Assembly: GCA_036850595.1 (NCBI GenBank)
Contig: CM072151.1
Span: 21,863,307 to 21,927,306 of the forward strand
Length of the DNA stretch: 64,000 nt
Reading direction: 5' to 3'
DNA from: Rhyacichthys aspro
Taxonomy: Eukaryota > Chordata > Actinopteri > Gobiiformes > Rhyacichthyidae
Position 1 is the first letter of the stretch, and each line of letters opens with the position of its first letter. This document shows positions 45,305 through 57,847 of this stretch, piece after piece. Under the pieces are notes generated by a model. The model made no database searches, was not told where the DNA came from, and was given only the letters and a program-made list of their open reading frames with translations. A program made the position numbers and the translations under genes.

Positions 45305-47635
45305 ATAAACAATCAGGTTTACAGCTTTTATGAGGCATTAATTTTAGATGATAAAGCTTGCTTCTTGGGGTGCTTTGTCTTACTTTATACCCTAGACCAA
45401 ACTGACAATGACGAATAAACAGAAAGATACTCACACAAGAATACACCTTTAGGGAGCACCGCTTTTAGCCAAAAAAATACACATGTTTCTTAGACATGAG
45501 ATCCTGAAGAATCATGCTTATCTCACTGACACAGTACCCTCAGCTGCAATATAACTTTCCTGTTCCTTGTACAAGTTCTCATTGCACGTGATGCGCTTTA
45601 CAACACTCAAATAGAGGGTGTAGAAATAGACAAATACTCTGGACCCTAGCAGAGTCGTATTTGTACCAACTACACTAAAATGGTCCTACTGTTTTAGAAG
45701 ACATGTTCTTTCTTCCAAACTTGCCATCTTAGATAGTCTCCACTTGAAAAGAATATGGCGCCGCTGATTTGCACAGAAAGGGATCTGCACCTTCTACTTG
45801 CTAAATGTTAAAGTTGCAACATACTCCTTTGCTTCTTTAGTTGTGAGCTGATATAAAGTTGAAAAAAAAAAGAATTAGATCCACCCCTTTTCTCTTGAGT
45901 GTGAACATAGCCACAAAAATCCAACAGCTTGTTCATGTAAACTCTTGAGGATGCAGGAGCATGCTGCCTGCCAGGCCCAGGGCTCTGCTGTGTTTTCAAA
46001 CTGTACATTTAACATGGCAGTTGTTGTTTTGCAGACAGCCAGGAATCAATTGGCAGATTTCAGCTTTATGGCATGTTGGTAATTGCGTGCACAGACACCA
46101 GTTGCTGGAAGCCACACTCTTGTTTTGTTTTCGAGTGTATGTGTCGACATCAGTGTAATGGACTCTGCGCTGATTGAAGCACAGGGGTTTGGGGACTAAT
46201 AACTATTATGAAATTGATAACCTTGGCAAGCGTCAGCACAATTCACACCTGCTCCTGTTTTCAATAAAACACAAGGAAAGCTACATCACTCGGAAATGAT
46301 GGCCCTGATATGAACCCACTTCATTTTATCCTGCCATTTACGCTCTGTAGTAACAATAGTCCGATGAAGGAGGCGGGGGTTTTATGGAAGAGTAGTTGAG
46401 CTCGTGACTAGCAATTCATTGACGTGAATAGGAGGATCAGATGGGAAGTGTTTTTCACTCTGCGTAATAGGAACACACTCTACACACTCCACTGACAGAG
46501 GAGCGCTCACTCAAAACAATGAGCTGAAGACTCCAAGTGCCTTGACCTCAGCACAAGGTCAATGTCCCACACTGCTCATGGGCACTAAGGTTGAGTACTA
46601 AAAGTCTGTAATCAGTCCAAACTGTTTTCACTCATTGTAAAGATCATTTTCCATCATGTTTTAAGGACATTCGTTCAGTTCATCCAAACAACACACCATA
46701 CAATAGTACATTTACTCTCAAATGAATGCTGTCTATGACCAGGGCACATGCACTCCAAATGCCCTTGTTCATCAAGCCCTATTTGACTATTCCCTGATTT
46801 GTTCATAAATAAAATGTAGCAGGAAGTGCTTTGTGGGGATCTGGCTGAATGGATGTATAGAAGATATAGCCTCTCATTGAAAACAGGGTGAAGGTATACC
46901 GCTCCACAAAAAGGGTCAGCATCAAGGCCGACTTTAGCTTGTACAGAAGGATAAGAGAAATGACTGCTTGTATAATGACGTCTAACCCCCCTAGACCCAG
47001 CACATATTACCCATCACCCACAATAATACTGGAAAATAAACACTGAATGCAAGCACACAGACTCTCATTCCTGCAGTAAGCCCTATAGAATACAACCACA
47101 TGAATAACATGTTGACTATTAGCTATTATCAAACACCGAACCACAGTAAGCAAGCTTAGCAGTTTGAATATCTGCTTTCAACATGCAAAAAATCCGTTGC
47201 TGCTGTATGTTGTAAATCTATACAGTTATGAAGTAATAAAGGCTTTCCTCCGCATTTTCTCAGAGGCTGTGCAGAAGTCCTTGCCTGTAGACTAGCCAAA
47301 TATCTCTCAAGCCCACAACTGCCCAGGCCTTTGAACTCAAAGTCCCCAGCCTCTTTCAAGATGTGGTTGAAGTTCTGTCAGAGGTGGGAATTCTGTCTGG
47401 CAGGGGTCTCAGCCAAATGTTTCCAACAGACTGGTCAGTGTATAAAGTCGATCACTGACCTCTGTCCTTGGGTGTTTGTGCTGGTCCCATGTGTCTATTG
47501 GAACCCTAGAATGGCCTTATTGTTAATGGAATCGCTATAATTAGAAGTGTTGCACACACCAAAGCATGACTGAAACACACTTTTACTTTTTAGCCAACTG
47601 AGGTGATGCTCCGACACTCCGATCCTGAGCACAGC
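45305..47635. other. Gene-free stretch; CNE-like texture at 46.0-46.6 kb
   Basis: About 46020-46560 holds 'ggaatcaattggcagatttc', 'gttggtaattgcgtgcacag' and 'gaggagcgctcactcaaaac', repeat-free and more balanced in composition. Frames do not exceed 70 codons. No mobile elements were recognised. Confidence 0.45.
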
Positions 47636-47639
47636 GGTC

Positions 47640-48120
47640 AAATGCAGACCTGCTCATCCGCTCATATAGAGTCCCGCGGTTCTACACAAAGGTCAAATTT
47701 GCTCTAATTTGTGTCACCAATTTTTACTCTCATTTGCCTTGCTCCAAATCAATCATTTTAGGAGGGTGTTGTCAAACTTTGACATGAACCCATACTGTCG
47801 CACTCACTGGAACCATGCTTTTAGGGCTTTGGGGTGCGGAGGTGCATTGTGTGAATGTGCCGGCGTTTGTCTCACTGCCAAAGCCTCAGCCATGCGCCAC
47901 AATAGCTCTAATTGTTCTTCTGCCCAACTAATACTGGGAAAGCAGCACAGACACACAGGCTTTAATTAAATTAGCTGGAGGCTTTACAAGTTCAGGAATC
48001 TGCTCCCTTGAATGCCATTACACTGCTCCTCTTTTATTTCCCATAAACAGGGAAATAGATGGGACCGTCCAGGCACAAACCCAGCGGTTAATGCAATAAT
48101 CCATATGTGCAGGAGCTGTT
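47640..48120. promoter_or_regulatory. Candidate conserved non-coding region
   Basis: A repeat-free block with CG-containing phrases ('gtgccggcgtttgtctcact', 'tgcgccacaatagctctaat') next to homeodomain-like cores ('aggctttaattaaattagct', 'ctccaaatcaatcatttta'). An 86-codon frame overlaps part of it without any domain. The call rests on texture. Confidence 0.28.
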
Positions 48121-48124
48121 GGAG

Positions 48125-50495
48125 CCATGTGTCATAGCTGTGCAGTACATACATGTCTGAATGAGTAAAGGACTATATTAGAGACTGAGTGTGACAGGTA
48201 ACAGATTCAATAAAATATCACATGCTTTGGCAGTCAGCAGCAGATTATTAGTACAATGAAAACTCTGAAGTGAAGTCATTCTGAGCTGATCAGCAGCTGC
48301 CATGTTCATTACAACTGGAAACATTGAGGTAAAATTATGACTGTTGTTATAATATATACATTTTTTTTATGTTATTCTACACATTGATAAAAGAGAATGA
48401 TATTATAGTGTTGTATATTGTTGTATGATACAATATGACATCATTTAATCTCAAATTTGTATGCTATTCTCGAAATATTTAAAATATCAGGCCATGAGTT
48501 TATTCTTGGATTATATCACCACTGAGCTTTAAAAAATAGGACATTATAAATCCCAAAAATTGCACTATATTCCTAAAATATGAACATGACCTATACATTT
48601 TACAGCTTTATTTTAGACACATCGCAAATCTTCTCTGACAATCATAAGACTTTATTCTTGTATTGTTCTTGCTGCTTTGTCGTATAGAGCCAACTGAAGA
48701 ATTATTAAAGGTAGAATGTGCAGGAATTTAATGAATAATCACACAACAGAATTTACATGGAAGTTAAATAAATTCATAAAGCAACAGCCCATTTCATCCC
48801 ACCATCACTTCAACTACTTCATAATGCGTAAAAGTTAAACTATGATGGTGGGCATTGAAAACCTTTTCCAGCCGAGAACCAGGTCAGTTTATCTTACTAA
48901 ATGAGACAAAAATAATGTTGCAATAACAGCAAAGCTTTTATTTCATGTAAGGTTTGCAAATACAGTAATACACAAATTGCTTAAACATCTATCTGCCCAT
49001 GGCCCATTGCAATATCCATTTACATGATGACAGACACAGGAGGATGAAAACATTAGAATTGTTCATATTTCCTCACATTTGGTTTAAACATATTTCATTG
49101 AAAGGCTTCCATCCCTGTGTTTTTGTTTTTTGTTTTTTTACATAGAGAATAGTTTTAATTCTATATTAGTTGTAGGATTATATGACCAGTATGCTTTTTT
49201 TACACAAGATCTCTAATTTCTTTCTTCCTCATTATACAGGACTCAAGTGAAAGTGTTAAAATGTTTGTCACTTTTGTTGCTGAAAAAACAAACTACTATT
49301 TTCCACACAGAGCTATCAAGAATTGATAAGAGAAACAGTAATAAGCAGAATTGTCAACAAAAATAAATCTTATTAATCCCCATCCCTGCTCATTATAGTG
49401 AAAAATACAACAGTTCCAAGGACAACTTAGAAGAGAGAAGATAAATGAATTGCTAGCAGGTCTGAGGAAACAACAACTGCTTTTATAGCCGAGACGTCAG
49501 TGATGCAGCAATAAAAGTGAACAATGTTATTGCTAGCAAGATAGCATAGCATCAAAACCATATCGTAAGGGTGAGTTTGTAAAAACATACATTCTGAAGA
49601 CTTTTGCCTTGGACGATGTGGCCCTTGAACTGAAATGAGTTTCACACCCCTGGGATAGATCATCATCCAGTATTTTACACTTTTTTTATTTTCTACAAAA
49701 GATGGACAAATAGTGTGTGTGGTTTTAAACTAGCAACAGCTTGAAATTTATTGGAATTGATTCAAAATACAGAAAACAACCTGGAATAACATTTACTTAC
49801 TGATTAGCATTAAGTCAAGGAATGGAGTTCATCCTGCAGAATCCTTGCAAAGTCCGCCTTTAATGTGACACTGAGTTATCTTTCTAACCCCCATCACAGT
49901 TCTGCAGTCTCTTCCTCTGCTGCTGTAAACATGTGCTGTGTGCTTTAACACCAGGGTCCACGCAGTGCCACCACAGTAACATCCCTGAACCCACAGAGCA
50001 CAAGTGTAGATGGAGAAGCAGCACAGAAAGTGGGAGTCGAGCGTGACAAGTGCACAAGTGGAATCCTTAGCACCAACTGGCTAATTTATCATTGCTCTGT
50101 TGCCATGGAAACCGGCTTTCTGGGCAAAATCATGGCATGTTTTCTATTTTTATTTTTTTTAGCTGACTTTTTCCCAGCCTTTTGGAAGGACGTGTGACTT
50201 TGTGCTGTTTGTATTCAAGCTTTCGGACAGAAAACCAAATGTTACAGGACCAACTGACTCTTAGTAGAAGGACTGAGTAAGGTCACGTCAAGGTCATGGT
50301 TTGTATTGTATCTGTGTGAGTGACACTGATGACAGCTGTCAGACGATGAAATGTCACCTGGTTGCTCAGCCTCTTCCTTGCATATTGCTCATTTAATAGA
50401 CTTGTTCTTGTTAGGAATAATAGCCTATGCTTTAAATATGTGCAATCTAAGAATATGAAGTATCTAATTGTAGGTGGAAATGTTCCTTGTTCTTC
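48125..50495. other. Gene-free stretch with a hAT-like end
   Basis: Mostly AT-rich unique DNA with T-runs. A hAT-like terminus lies at 49595-49652. A balanced segment at about 49840-50110 ('gtgccaccacagtaacatcc') is unremarkable otherwise. Confidence 0.5.
49595..49652 (-). mobile_element. hAT-like terminal fragment
   Basis: On the minus strand it starts 'caggggtgtgaaactcattt' then 'cagttcaagggccacatcgt', which is the well-known hAT terminus CAGGGGTGTCAAACTCATTT with few changes. The octamer outside is 'ggatagat' (49653-49660). I found no second end upstream, so the other boundary is lost or too diverged. Confidence 0.55.
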
Positions 50496-50500
50496 TGTAA

Positions 50501-50553
50501 TACATATTAGTTTTGCTCAGCTAAATGTTCATAATATTATATTCAAACAGAAG
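50501..50553 (+). repeat. Left flanking repeat of the minisatellite region
   Basis: 'tacatattagttttgctcag' then 'ctaaatgttcataatatta' and 'ttcaaacagaag'. It recurs, diverged, at 51589-51639 on the other side of the minisatellite in the same orientation. Confidence 0.7.
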
Positions 50554-50814
50554 TACCAGGGTTCACATTACTGCTTGGTAGGACATTCAGCATAAGCTTC
50601 CAAAGAGATCTACCTCAATAGAAGGTGAACCAGCTTTGTGATACTGAAAACCCAGGGTTATCCCTAAATATACCTCCAGCAACAGTACAGGGCCCTAGAG
50701 CTTGTTCAACTGTGTCTAAACATGCATTTTTGCATTTTGTTTCTCTGAAATGAATGAAATTATAGTACAGTAAACTTGAAAAAATGTCATGCTAATTTAT
50801 AGTAATGTAGTACT

Positions 50815-51570
50815 TGAGTCGGTCTTGTCTTTACTGTATTGCAAATGTGTTTGTCTTGGTCTCAAACTTATCTTCACTCAGGCTTGTCTTGGTCTTTGGA
50901 CCCAATTTTTCACAATATTTACAAACAAAGCAAAAATAAACTTGGTCTGCCATACTTTTGGTCTTGACGTGGTCTCAGCCTGACATGGTCTTGGCCCAGT
51001 CTAGCGCTGACATAGTCTCGGTCTTGACACAGTCTTGGCTTGGTCTTGACTTGGTCTCAACCTGACATGGTCTTGACCCAGTCTAGCGCTGACATAGTCT
51101 CGGTCTTGACACAGTCTTGGCTTGGTCTTGACTTGGTCTCAGCCTGACATGGTCTTGACCCATTCTAGCGCTGACATAGTCTCGGTCTTGACACAGTCTT
51201 GGCTTGGTCTTGACTTGGTCTCAGCCTGACATGGTCTTGACCCAGTCTAGCGCTGACATAGTCTCGGTCTTGACACAGTCTTGGCCTTACTTGGTCTTGA
51301 CTTGGTCTCAGCCTGACATGGTCTTGACCCAGTCTAGCGCTGACATAGTCTCGGTCTTGACACAGTCTTGGCCTGACATGGTCTTGACACAGTCTTGGCC
51401 TGGCTTGGTCTTGACTTGGTCTTAGCCTGACATGGTCTTGACCCAGTCTAGCGCTGACATAGTCTCAGTCTTGACACAGTCTTGGCCTGACTTGGTCTTG
51501 ACTTGGTCTTAGCCTGACATGGTCTTGAAATGGCTTTGCGCTGGCATTGTCTTGGTCTTTACCCTGTCTT
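50815..51570 (+). repeat. Minisatellite with 82-bp higher-order unit built from 'ggtcttgac' subunits
   Basis: The landmark 'ctagcgctgacatagtct' starts at 51001, 51083, 51165, 51247, 51334 and 51448, giving spacings of 82, 82, 82, 87 and 114. Each unit is made of shorter related phrases such as 'ggtcttgacttggtct', 'cagcctgacatggtcttg' and 'gacacagtcttgg'. The edges (50815-51000 and 51500-51570) contain only decayed subunits, so the ordered array sits inside an older disordered one. A 73-codon frame (51204-51425) is a translation of the array (repeated MVLTWSQPD- and VLTQS-like phrases), not a gene. The central units are nearly identical, suggesting recent expansion. Confidence 0.93.
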
Positions 51571-51588
51571 TCTCAGACATAGGCAATG

Positions 51589-51639
51589 TACATATTAGTT
51601 GCTGAACTAAATGTGCGTAATATCACATTCAAACAGAAG
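51589..51639 (+). repeat. Right flanking repeat of the minisatellite region
   Basis: 'tacatattagttgctgaact' then 'aaatgtgcgtaatatcacat' and 'tcaaacagaag', aligned to 50501-50553 with about ten differences. Confidence 0.7.
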
Positions 51640-51664
51640 ATTGACATCCTCCTAAATACTTGTG

Positions 51665-51800
51665 AGTATAAAACGCTGCTATATATCTAGCATCTGACTA
51701 ATGTTCTTTACCCACTCACTTCACAGAATACACCAAGTAGTCAGCCATTTGCAATTTGCCTTAACCATCTTGTTTATGCAGATTTTTGAAAATGTATTGC
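51665..51800 (-). repeat. Unnamed dispersed repeat, copy E (5' half)
   Basis: The minus strand aligns with 57850-57990 through ordered blocks: 'caatacattttc', 'ctgcataaaca', 'ggcaaat', 'ctgactac', 'gtgagtgggtaaagaacatt'. The last block matches copy D over 22 bases with one difference. The 3' core with 'gtgcttcctcatcaaag' is not present here. Confidence 0.68.
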
Positions 51801-51804
51801 AGCC

Positions 51805-52820
51805 GGTAAACTTCTATTGTCAAAATCTGCACACTGCCTTGTCCATGTTCCAAGGTTACAAAGTTAAAAGGGTCTAAAAGTTACATCTAAAACTAAAAAA
51901 CAACTCATATAATATTTACTACTGGACAGCTGTGTTTAAGAAAATGACAGATAACTTGTCACTGGACTAGAATGCGTCTACGTTGTGAAGATTGTTATAG
52001 TTTCTCTGACACACCATCTCTGCCTCCCCACATATTTAAGTTTCCCTGTTTTGAATTTCAATGAGGGTCTTCATAAAATCGTGCCCAGCTGTGCATCCCT
52101 TCCTGCCTCAAATTACAGTCAAACCAGAAAAAAAACAAAAACATGTTTACTATGCCTCCCTGCGCTCCTCATGCTGCTCTCTCTGCACAAGTCGACAGTG
52201 AATCATAAATCCATCCGAGCCCAGTGGAAAAGTGTCTCAGGGCTTTGCAGATTGTCTTCTCTCTCTCCAAAGTCTGCTCCTGTCAAGAGGGAGGCTCAAA
52301 GAGAATAATACAGCCTTTGTTTGAGAGGTGCACTGTCTAAATGAAGCTAGGCCATAGAGATGTACTTGAGCATTTGTTTTGTGGTATTTGGTTCAAGTTA
52401 AAATGACTTAATTCATGGCAGAAAATGTAATGTCAAACGGTATAAGGTTCAAGGAAAGAAAAAGAAGAAAAAAGAGGTAAATGGGGATTATGTGGACATG
52501 AACTAGAATCAGGACTAACCCAGGATTAAGTCAAGGACTACACCCGAGGGATTAAACAGGGACATCACTTAAACCTAAATTTAAACAGTAATAAATAACA
52601 ACAAACGCACCAGGATGAATCAAAACTAATGTATATAATTCATATGGATTTATATAAATGAAACATTGGCCTTAATGTCTCACTGAAAGTTTCAAGCTAA
52701 AAAAATCCTGTTGTCTATGAACAAAGCCAGAAAAATCAACTCCAGCAGTGGCTTGTTTGTCTGTTTTGGGAAGGGAAAGGAAACACTTGAACTTCCACTT
52801 GATTCTGTGGAGTAGTTAAT
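51805..52820. other. Gene-free stretch with a decayed minisatellite piece
   Basis: It holds an inverted relative of the 25-kb minisatellite at 52495-52585. A 107-codon frame (51985-52308) over a more balanced segment has no recognisable domain. Confidence 0.5.
52495..52585 (-). repeat. Decayed 'tttagtcct'-type minisatellite, inverted
   Basis: Plus-strand phrases 'caggactaacccaggatta', 'gtcaaggactacaccc' and 'gagggattaaacaggg' are the complement of the 'ggtttagtcct' theme seen at 24915-25345. Confidence 0.5.
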
Positions 52821-52823
52821 GGT

Positions 52824-52858
52824 TGTTTTCTTTTTCTTTTTTTTCTTTTTCTTTTTTC
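52824..52858. repeat. Pyrimidine (CTTTTT)n tract
   Basis: T-runs broken by single C residues; it immediately precedes the SINE at 52895. Confidence 0.9.
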
Positions 52859-52894
52859 AAAGATAGACAAATTTAAAGAGTGTGATTTTACTTT

Positions 52895-53035
52895 GCGAAG
52901 TGGTTCACTTGGAAGACCATGTACCACACAAGTGGAGGCATCCAGGTTTGAATCTCAGCTCAGGTCTGTTTGCTCTATGTCATTCCCACTTTTCACTTCC
53001 TTGTTTTTTATCTAATTTCTTTCTTTTCTGTGATG
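52895..53035 (+). mobile_element. tRNA-derived SINE (family 3)
   Basis: Box A-like 'agtggttcacttgg' near 52899, then box B-like 'ggtttgaatctc' (52945-52956), followed by the body 'gctcaggtctgtttgctcta', 'tgtcattcccacttttcact' and a T/C-rich end. I recognise the 'ggccctttgccgcatgtcattcc'-type fish SINE body in diverged form (general knowledge). Quite decayed; the 3' bound is approximate. Confidence 0.65.
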
Positions 53036-53039
53036 GCAG

Positions 53040-54875
53040 TGGTCGTGGTGGACGGACACATAACCCATCTGTTCAAATGTTGTATTTGTCCGCTCAGGCA
53101 ATGTGGCACTTGCCTTTTTCTGTGCTTATTTAATCTCTTATTTGTCTGATTACCAAAGCTAGTCATAACAATGAATTCTAATTCGGTTCACATGAAGCCA
53201 CAGAGACTCACAGAGATGGTGCTTGGCCCAAGGGCACTGTGATATTGCCAGTGGCACATCTTTGAAAGAAAAATACTTGTTCCCTGTTCGATTTCTCAGA
53301 TGAATTAAACTGTGGTTCTTTTGACTAACAGCGTAGTGAGACAAGGTGAACTTAAGCCTCAGTAAATATATCTTAAATGCATTTAGGGCTATGTTTTCTA
53401 TGTAAGTTATGCACTAGACATTTTATTCACTACAGAGATCAACAGGTGGAGACAGGTTTGTAGTAAAGTGGAATGAGAGATCCATGTGTCATTAAAGCGT
53501 AAAATACAAAACCCCATTCCAGTCGTTCAAACTGATTAGAGGAGAGGAGGCTGTTCATTTGTTTGTTTGAGCAATGAAAACTTCATAATTAATCAATTCT
53601 CTGCACACAGATGAAGGGGCTTAAGCAAGATCATCTGCAAAATGAAAACTGTTTCTGGATTAATCAAATATCATCAACAGCAGCAAAATGTCCTCAGGGG
53701 AAGAGGGGGGCTTTTGTCAAATTACAATGAAAGCTAAAATAATTGAGTTATCAAGCTAGAATACACTGAGTTGTAGGTGATGTTGTCCACTAGAAAAATA
53801 ATGTACACCTGGCTGTTCTCCAGATATCCTTTATAATAGCACTGCTGAAAATAGAATAAATAGACTGCATGAATTCATTTATAATTACATTATACCTTTG
53901 GGTGGTTTGCATTCATTTTTATCTGTGTCAGTTTGAATTTATTATATTTTGCATTGTTAAAAAAAAAAGAAAAAAAAAGAAATGCAATAATCTACTAGGC
54001 CCCTGAAGGTGGAGTGTGTTCTTAGATGCCCACAGTAGAGTCTTCATGTTCTGGACTTGTTTATGTAAGGCCTTCCCAGAGGCTTTGCAAGAATGAAACA
54101 AACAAGGGAATTTCCCAGGGCCCCAAGTTAAAAGGGGGATCTCAGCACAACTGATTTTATTTTCAAGTGTTAACATGTTTTTGACAGAAACATAAATGCT
54201 TTTGTGGCTTTGAAGAGTTACACTGTTAAATAAAACACTTAATTGTCATATCACGTGCAAAAATGAATGTGGTATTAATGCCCCTGGGAACCTTCCGGCC
54301 AGGAGCTCTCTGAGTCTCTAAGAACACCTTGCACCTGTCACATCTCCCAGAGTGGGAACAGCCTGGAGGAGCTGAAGATGTTCTGGCCGTGTAAATGTTA
54401 TAATATAATATAGTCCTTGTTTATTGCTCGAAACACACCAACTGAAAGAACAAAATGTTTGCTACTATATTATAACATTATCATTATGTTTAGCCTTTGT
54501 CGCGCTGTGTGATTTCTTCCTTTGCAGATCAACTAGTCGTGGCAAAATTGCATCTCATGGTTTTGATTTTGTGGTCCTGCTTAGAAAGGTTGGGCATGAT
54601 CAAAGACACCTGACCAACCTTTGAGAATCCTGCAAAACCAATATTTAATATGTATAATGCTCTGTCACTCTGTCCACACTCTAACAATCAAATAAGTAGT
54701 GAACTTGATACAAAGTACAGAGAATAAGCCAGGAGAGAAAATAAGAAAATGTGCAGTCAAAAATGGAGTAGAAAGCAAAACCTGATCATTAAAAATGACG
54801 TGAAGAATGAGGTTGTATCCCCACTTCACCAAAATGACAGCTTCATTCTTCCATTCCATTAAACTTAAATCCACT
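53040..54875. other. Gene-free stretch with A-rich tract; possible mobile-element remnant
   Basis: An A-rich tract lies at 53958-53981. The segment 53985-54135 ('ctaggcccctgaaggtggag', 'cccagggccccaagttaaaa') has a look reminiscent of hAT-type terminal regions but lacks a matching partner end. About 53540-53720 has TAAT-rich CNE-like text. No gene. Confidence 0.45.
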
Positions 54876-54879
54876 CTGA

Positions 54880-55210
54880 ATATGCATCATTTTGAGCGGT
54901 GTGTCCGTGGCAGATCTCAGAATACACTTCACATTTAGTCCTGACACTTGTTCTATTACCGGACATGTTTTTTTGGCGTCCCCTCTGCACAGCAGCGTTT
55001 AACACATGCTTTAGCCTCTCCACTCTGACTCCGTGGCCCCGCAGCACAGGAGGGGCCCACCATCAGCCCTTTTTTTCTGAGTCATTAGAGAGTTTGAAGT
55101 CGAAAAGTAGGCCAGCTATTTCTGACTCATTTTCATTACCGCTAAAAGTCAGGAGAAAGTGGAACACCCGAGTGGAGCGACAGCACGAGAGCAGCATGAG
55201 AGCTCAGAGG
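54880..55210. promoter_or_regulatory. Candidate conserved non-coding element
   Basis: A balanced, CG-containing and repeat-free block: 'gtgtccgtggcagatctcag', 'gactccgtggccccgcagca', 'tctgactcattttcattacc'. A 140-codon plus frame and a 60-codon minus frame cross it antiparallel with no recognisable domain, so coding is not favoured. The role is inferred. Confidence 0.28.
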
Positions 55211-55214
55211 CAGA

Positions 55215-57840
55215 GGGGTGGGTTCAAACAGTGGGCAACTATTAACACAATGTTCCCACATCACAGATATAGGGTTTGTCTTTTAAATAAATGTATGTCT
55301 CTGTCCAGGTTTGCTTTTTAAGAGAAAAAAAGATGTAGACTCATGTAAACTAGAAGATTTGCTAGTTACAGCCGTAATGATTTTCAGCACATAATGATTG
55401 GTAATTAAATACTATCAATTAGACCTGCGTGAGGTTGTACTGGTCATGCCAAGGTTTTGAGATGCTATAAATGTTGTCAATGCTCAGAAATGACTCACTA
55501 ATTACCCATAATTATAATACATTCCCTATCTACCTTTATCCTCATCATACTACTATCCTTGTAATGAGTTTTAACGTCAAGTACGACCAAAATTTCAAGT
55601 GAAGGAAGGAACTTAAGACTATGCCCAGCAACAGCTGTGTGCTGACACCGAATGGGCAATTAGATTCATTAGGATGAGATGTTTATGAAGGACAAAAATA
55701 AATGATTCATTATCTGTTATCAAGATGTAAATGCACTTGTTTTCAATAATTAGTGCTTCAAACGTTTCAGCGCAGAGGAGTCACAGTGAAGCCATTGTAC
55801 TGAACTCAACACTATTACAAACACAAGGCTTATGAACTGGGGGATAATTAATATGGCAGACGTCTTAACGGAACTTACTGTCAGTTAATTAGTGAAGGAA
55901 GAGTGTGAATGACAATAGACACAGGTAGAGAACGGTGCATAAAAGAAGACTGTGAAGCAGGCATGGGCTTTGTTGTCAAATGCATCCATTCCAGTCTTAT
56001 TAAACACAGCTCCTTGTTCTTTTCACTTGTATATTTTCCTTTTTGTTTCCAACCCTACTCAATACACACACGCTTAAAATATGCAGTACATCAAAGCAAT
56101 AATTACCAAAAAATGTTGCATGCAATGTTTACAGAAAAATAAATAAATGATGGGCATTGTCAATATACACATAATTTTACATTGAATTTAGAAAATGTGT
56201 TTCAATTACCCTTTATCAGTGTTTATTTGTTCAGTCCTAAAATGAATTGTATATTACTACAAGAATATTACCATATATATAGTGTACATACTATAAGTGT
56301 TTGGAAAACATTCCATTAAACATAATAAATACAATAGATTTGAGAATGAACTAATTAACTATATATTTTTATCCTTCCTGTCAATTCAATTAGAAAAGTG
56401 GAATTAAAAACAAAGAAACAAACGACAAACAAACAAAAGCCCAGTGTAGTTTGATGTAGAAAACACATATACATACAATAATTGCAATTAAAGCTGTTTA
56501 GGTTGTGTAAATGTTGTGGGTAAATGTGCATGCGTGTGTGGTATAGTGTTAATAGGCAATTAGTCTTAACATAACAGGAGGGTTAAAGACGCCAATAATA
56601 TGGTTAACAATTCCCAGAAAGCATTGTTCTTTTTTCCTTATTAATAAAAGTTCAAGCAGGTTCAAATAAGTCTGAGATTTCCTCAAATTCGTCTTGCTTT
56701 CTGTATTTTCTGCATATATAAGCTTTTTTTTTTTTTTTCTTTTAATAACTATATCACCTTCTCATGTGTTTGTTCTAGACATTTCATGAATTTACAACTC
56801 CTACCTTCCAGAGATATCAGTGCTACCAGAGTTTCTAATCTGACAAGACCAATTTTTCTCACTACCAAAAGCCAGGCATGTTGGAAATATGACAACCTTT
56901 AAAGGTTTTCTGGGTTGGTAAACATAAAGTACACACAGAGCTCGAAACACATGCAAACATATTCACGGATGCAACAGTAGCAGAGTAAAATAAGCCATCA
57001 GAGCAGTGAAAGTGACACGGTGCAGCTGGGAGCTGAGGCTGATTGCTTTAAATTGGTTCAGTGACAACTATAGGTCAGGGCCATGTGTGTTTCCAAGGCT
57101 TATCAGTCAGCGGCAATGGACTGTGTGATGTGTCAAGACAAAAGGCCTGGTTGTTAGCATTCAGAATGTCAGAGTCTGTTGTCAATTGTTGTCCTTGTCT
57201 CTGGTGCTTTATGGAGTTCTCTCTAAAGACAGCAGCTTGGAGGATGAAGTAAAATGCAGTGCAATTTTGATATTAACTGTTCGGACATGGGCAAACCATT
57301 AGGAAGCAGGGAAGTAGTGCAGTGTCGAATAGTGGAGCTGAACAAGTCTGAGTGACAGATAATTCTCACAAAAGCAGTAATGAGAATCAAGACAACACAA
57401 GGCACCATTTTCTCAAACGGACCCTGTTCTGTTTACTACCATTAATTAAACAATCAAACAATGCCAAGTTAGAATGCAAAATGCTTTTATAGTGTTTAAA
57501 ACATTGTAAATTGAGTTAGGGATGTTACCTAATGGTGATTGTGTCTATGTTCCCACAGCTCTATATTCCTACAGCCTGACCCTACCTAAACCACGCTATA
57601 TGTTGCTAACTCACAAATCAGAGCAATAGTTTTTGCATAATCCCTTGTCCAGATGTGCACTCAGACAATCTGTGGGAACATGTGAGAGACCCATCTAATG
57701 TTAAGAGGCAAATCCAGAGTTTAAACATACCCTCCTGTCAGTATCTGCCCCTGTATTGTCCTTCAATTGTCCTCAGTTTGATATTACTTTACTGTGTGTT
57801 AACAACATGAGCTGCTTGTGAATTTAGGAAATGAAGGTTA
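55215..57840. other. Gene-free stretch; CNE-like text at 55.6-55.9 kb
   Basis: About 55590-55900 has 'gggcaattagattcattagg', 'ttcaataattagtgcttcaa', 'gggataattaatatggcaga' and 'tcagttaattagtgaaggaa', a regular scatter of homeodomain-like cores. A T-run lies at about 56725-56738. No frame above 77 codons. Confidence 0.45.
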
Positions 57841-57847
57841 AAGTGAT

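Noticed and set aside
51204..51425. 73-codon repetitive frame
   Set aside because: It is a translation of the minisatellite; the repeat unit of 82 bp is not a multiple of three, so no periodic protein is maintained.
50815..51570. CRISPR-like array
   Set aside because: Repeats are directly adjoining and variable, with no unique spacers, and the window is vertebrate-like.
53985..54135. Possible hAT-type element ('ggcccctgaaggtggag' to 'cccagggcccc')
   Set aside because: The two G/C-rich ends do not pair well enough and no octamer duplication was found.
54899..55321. 140-codon plus frame
   Set aside because: The composition is unlike a protein family I know, an antiparallel frame overlaps it, and the block fits a non-coding element better.
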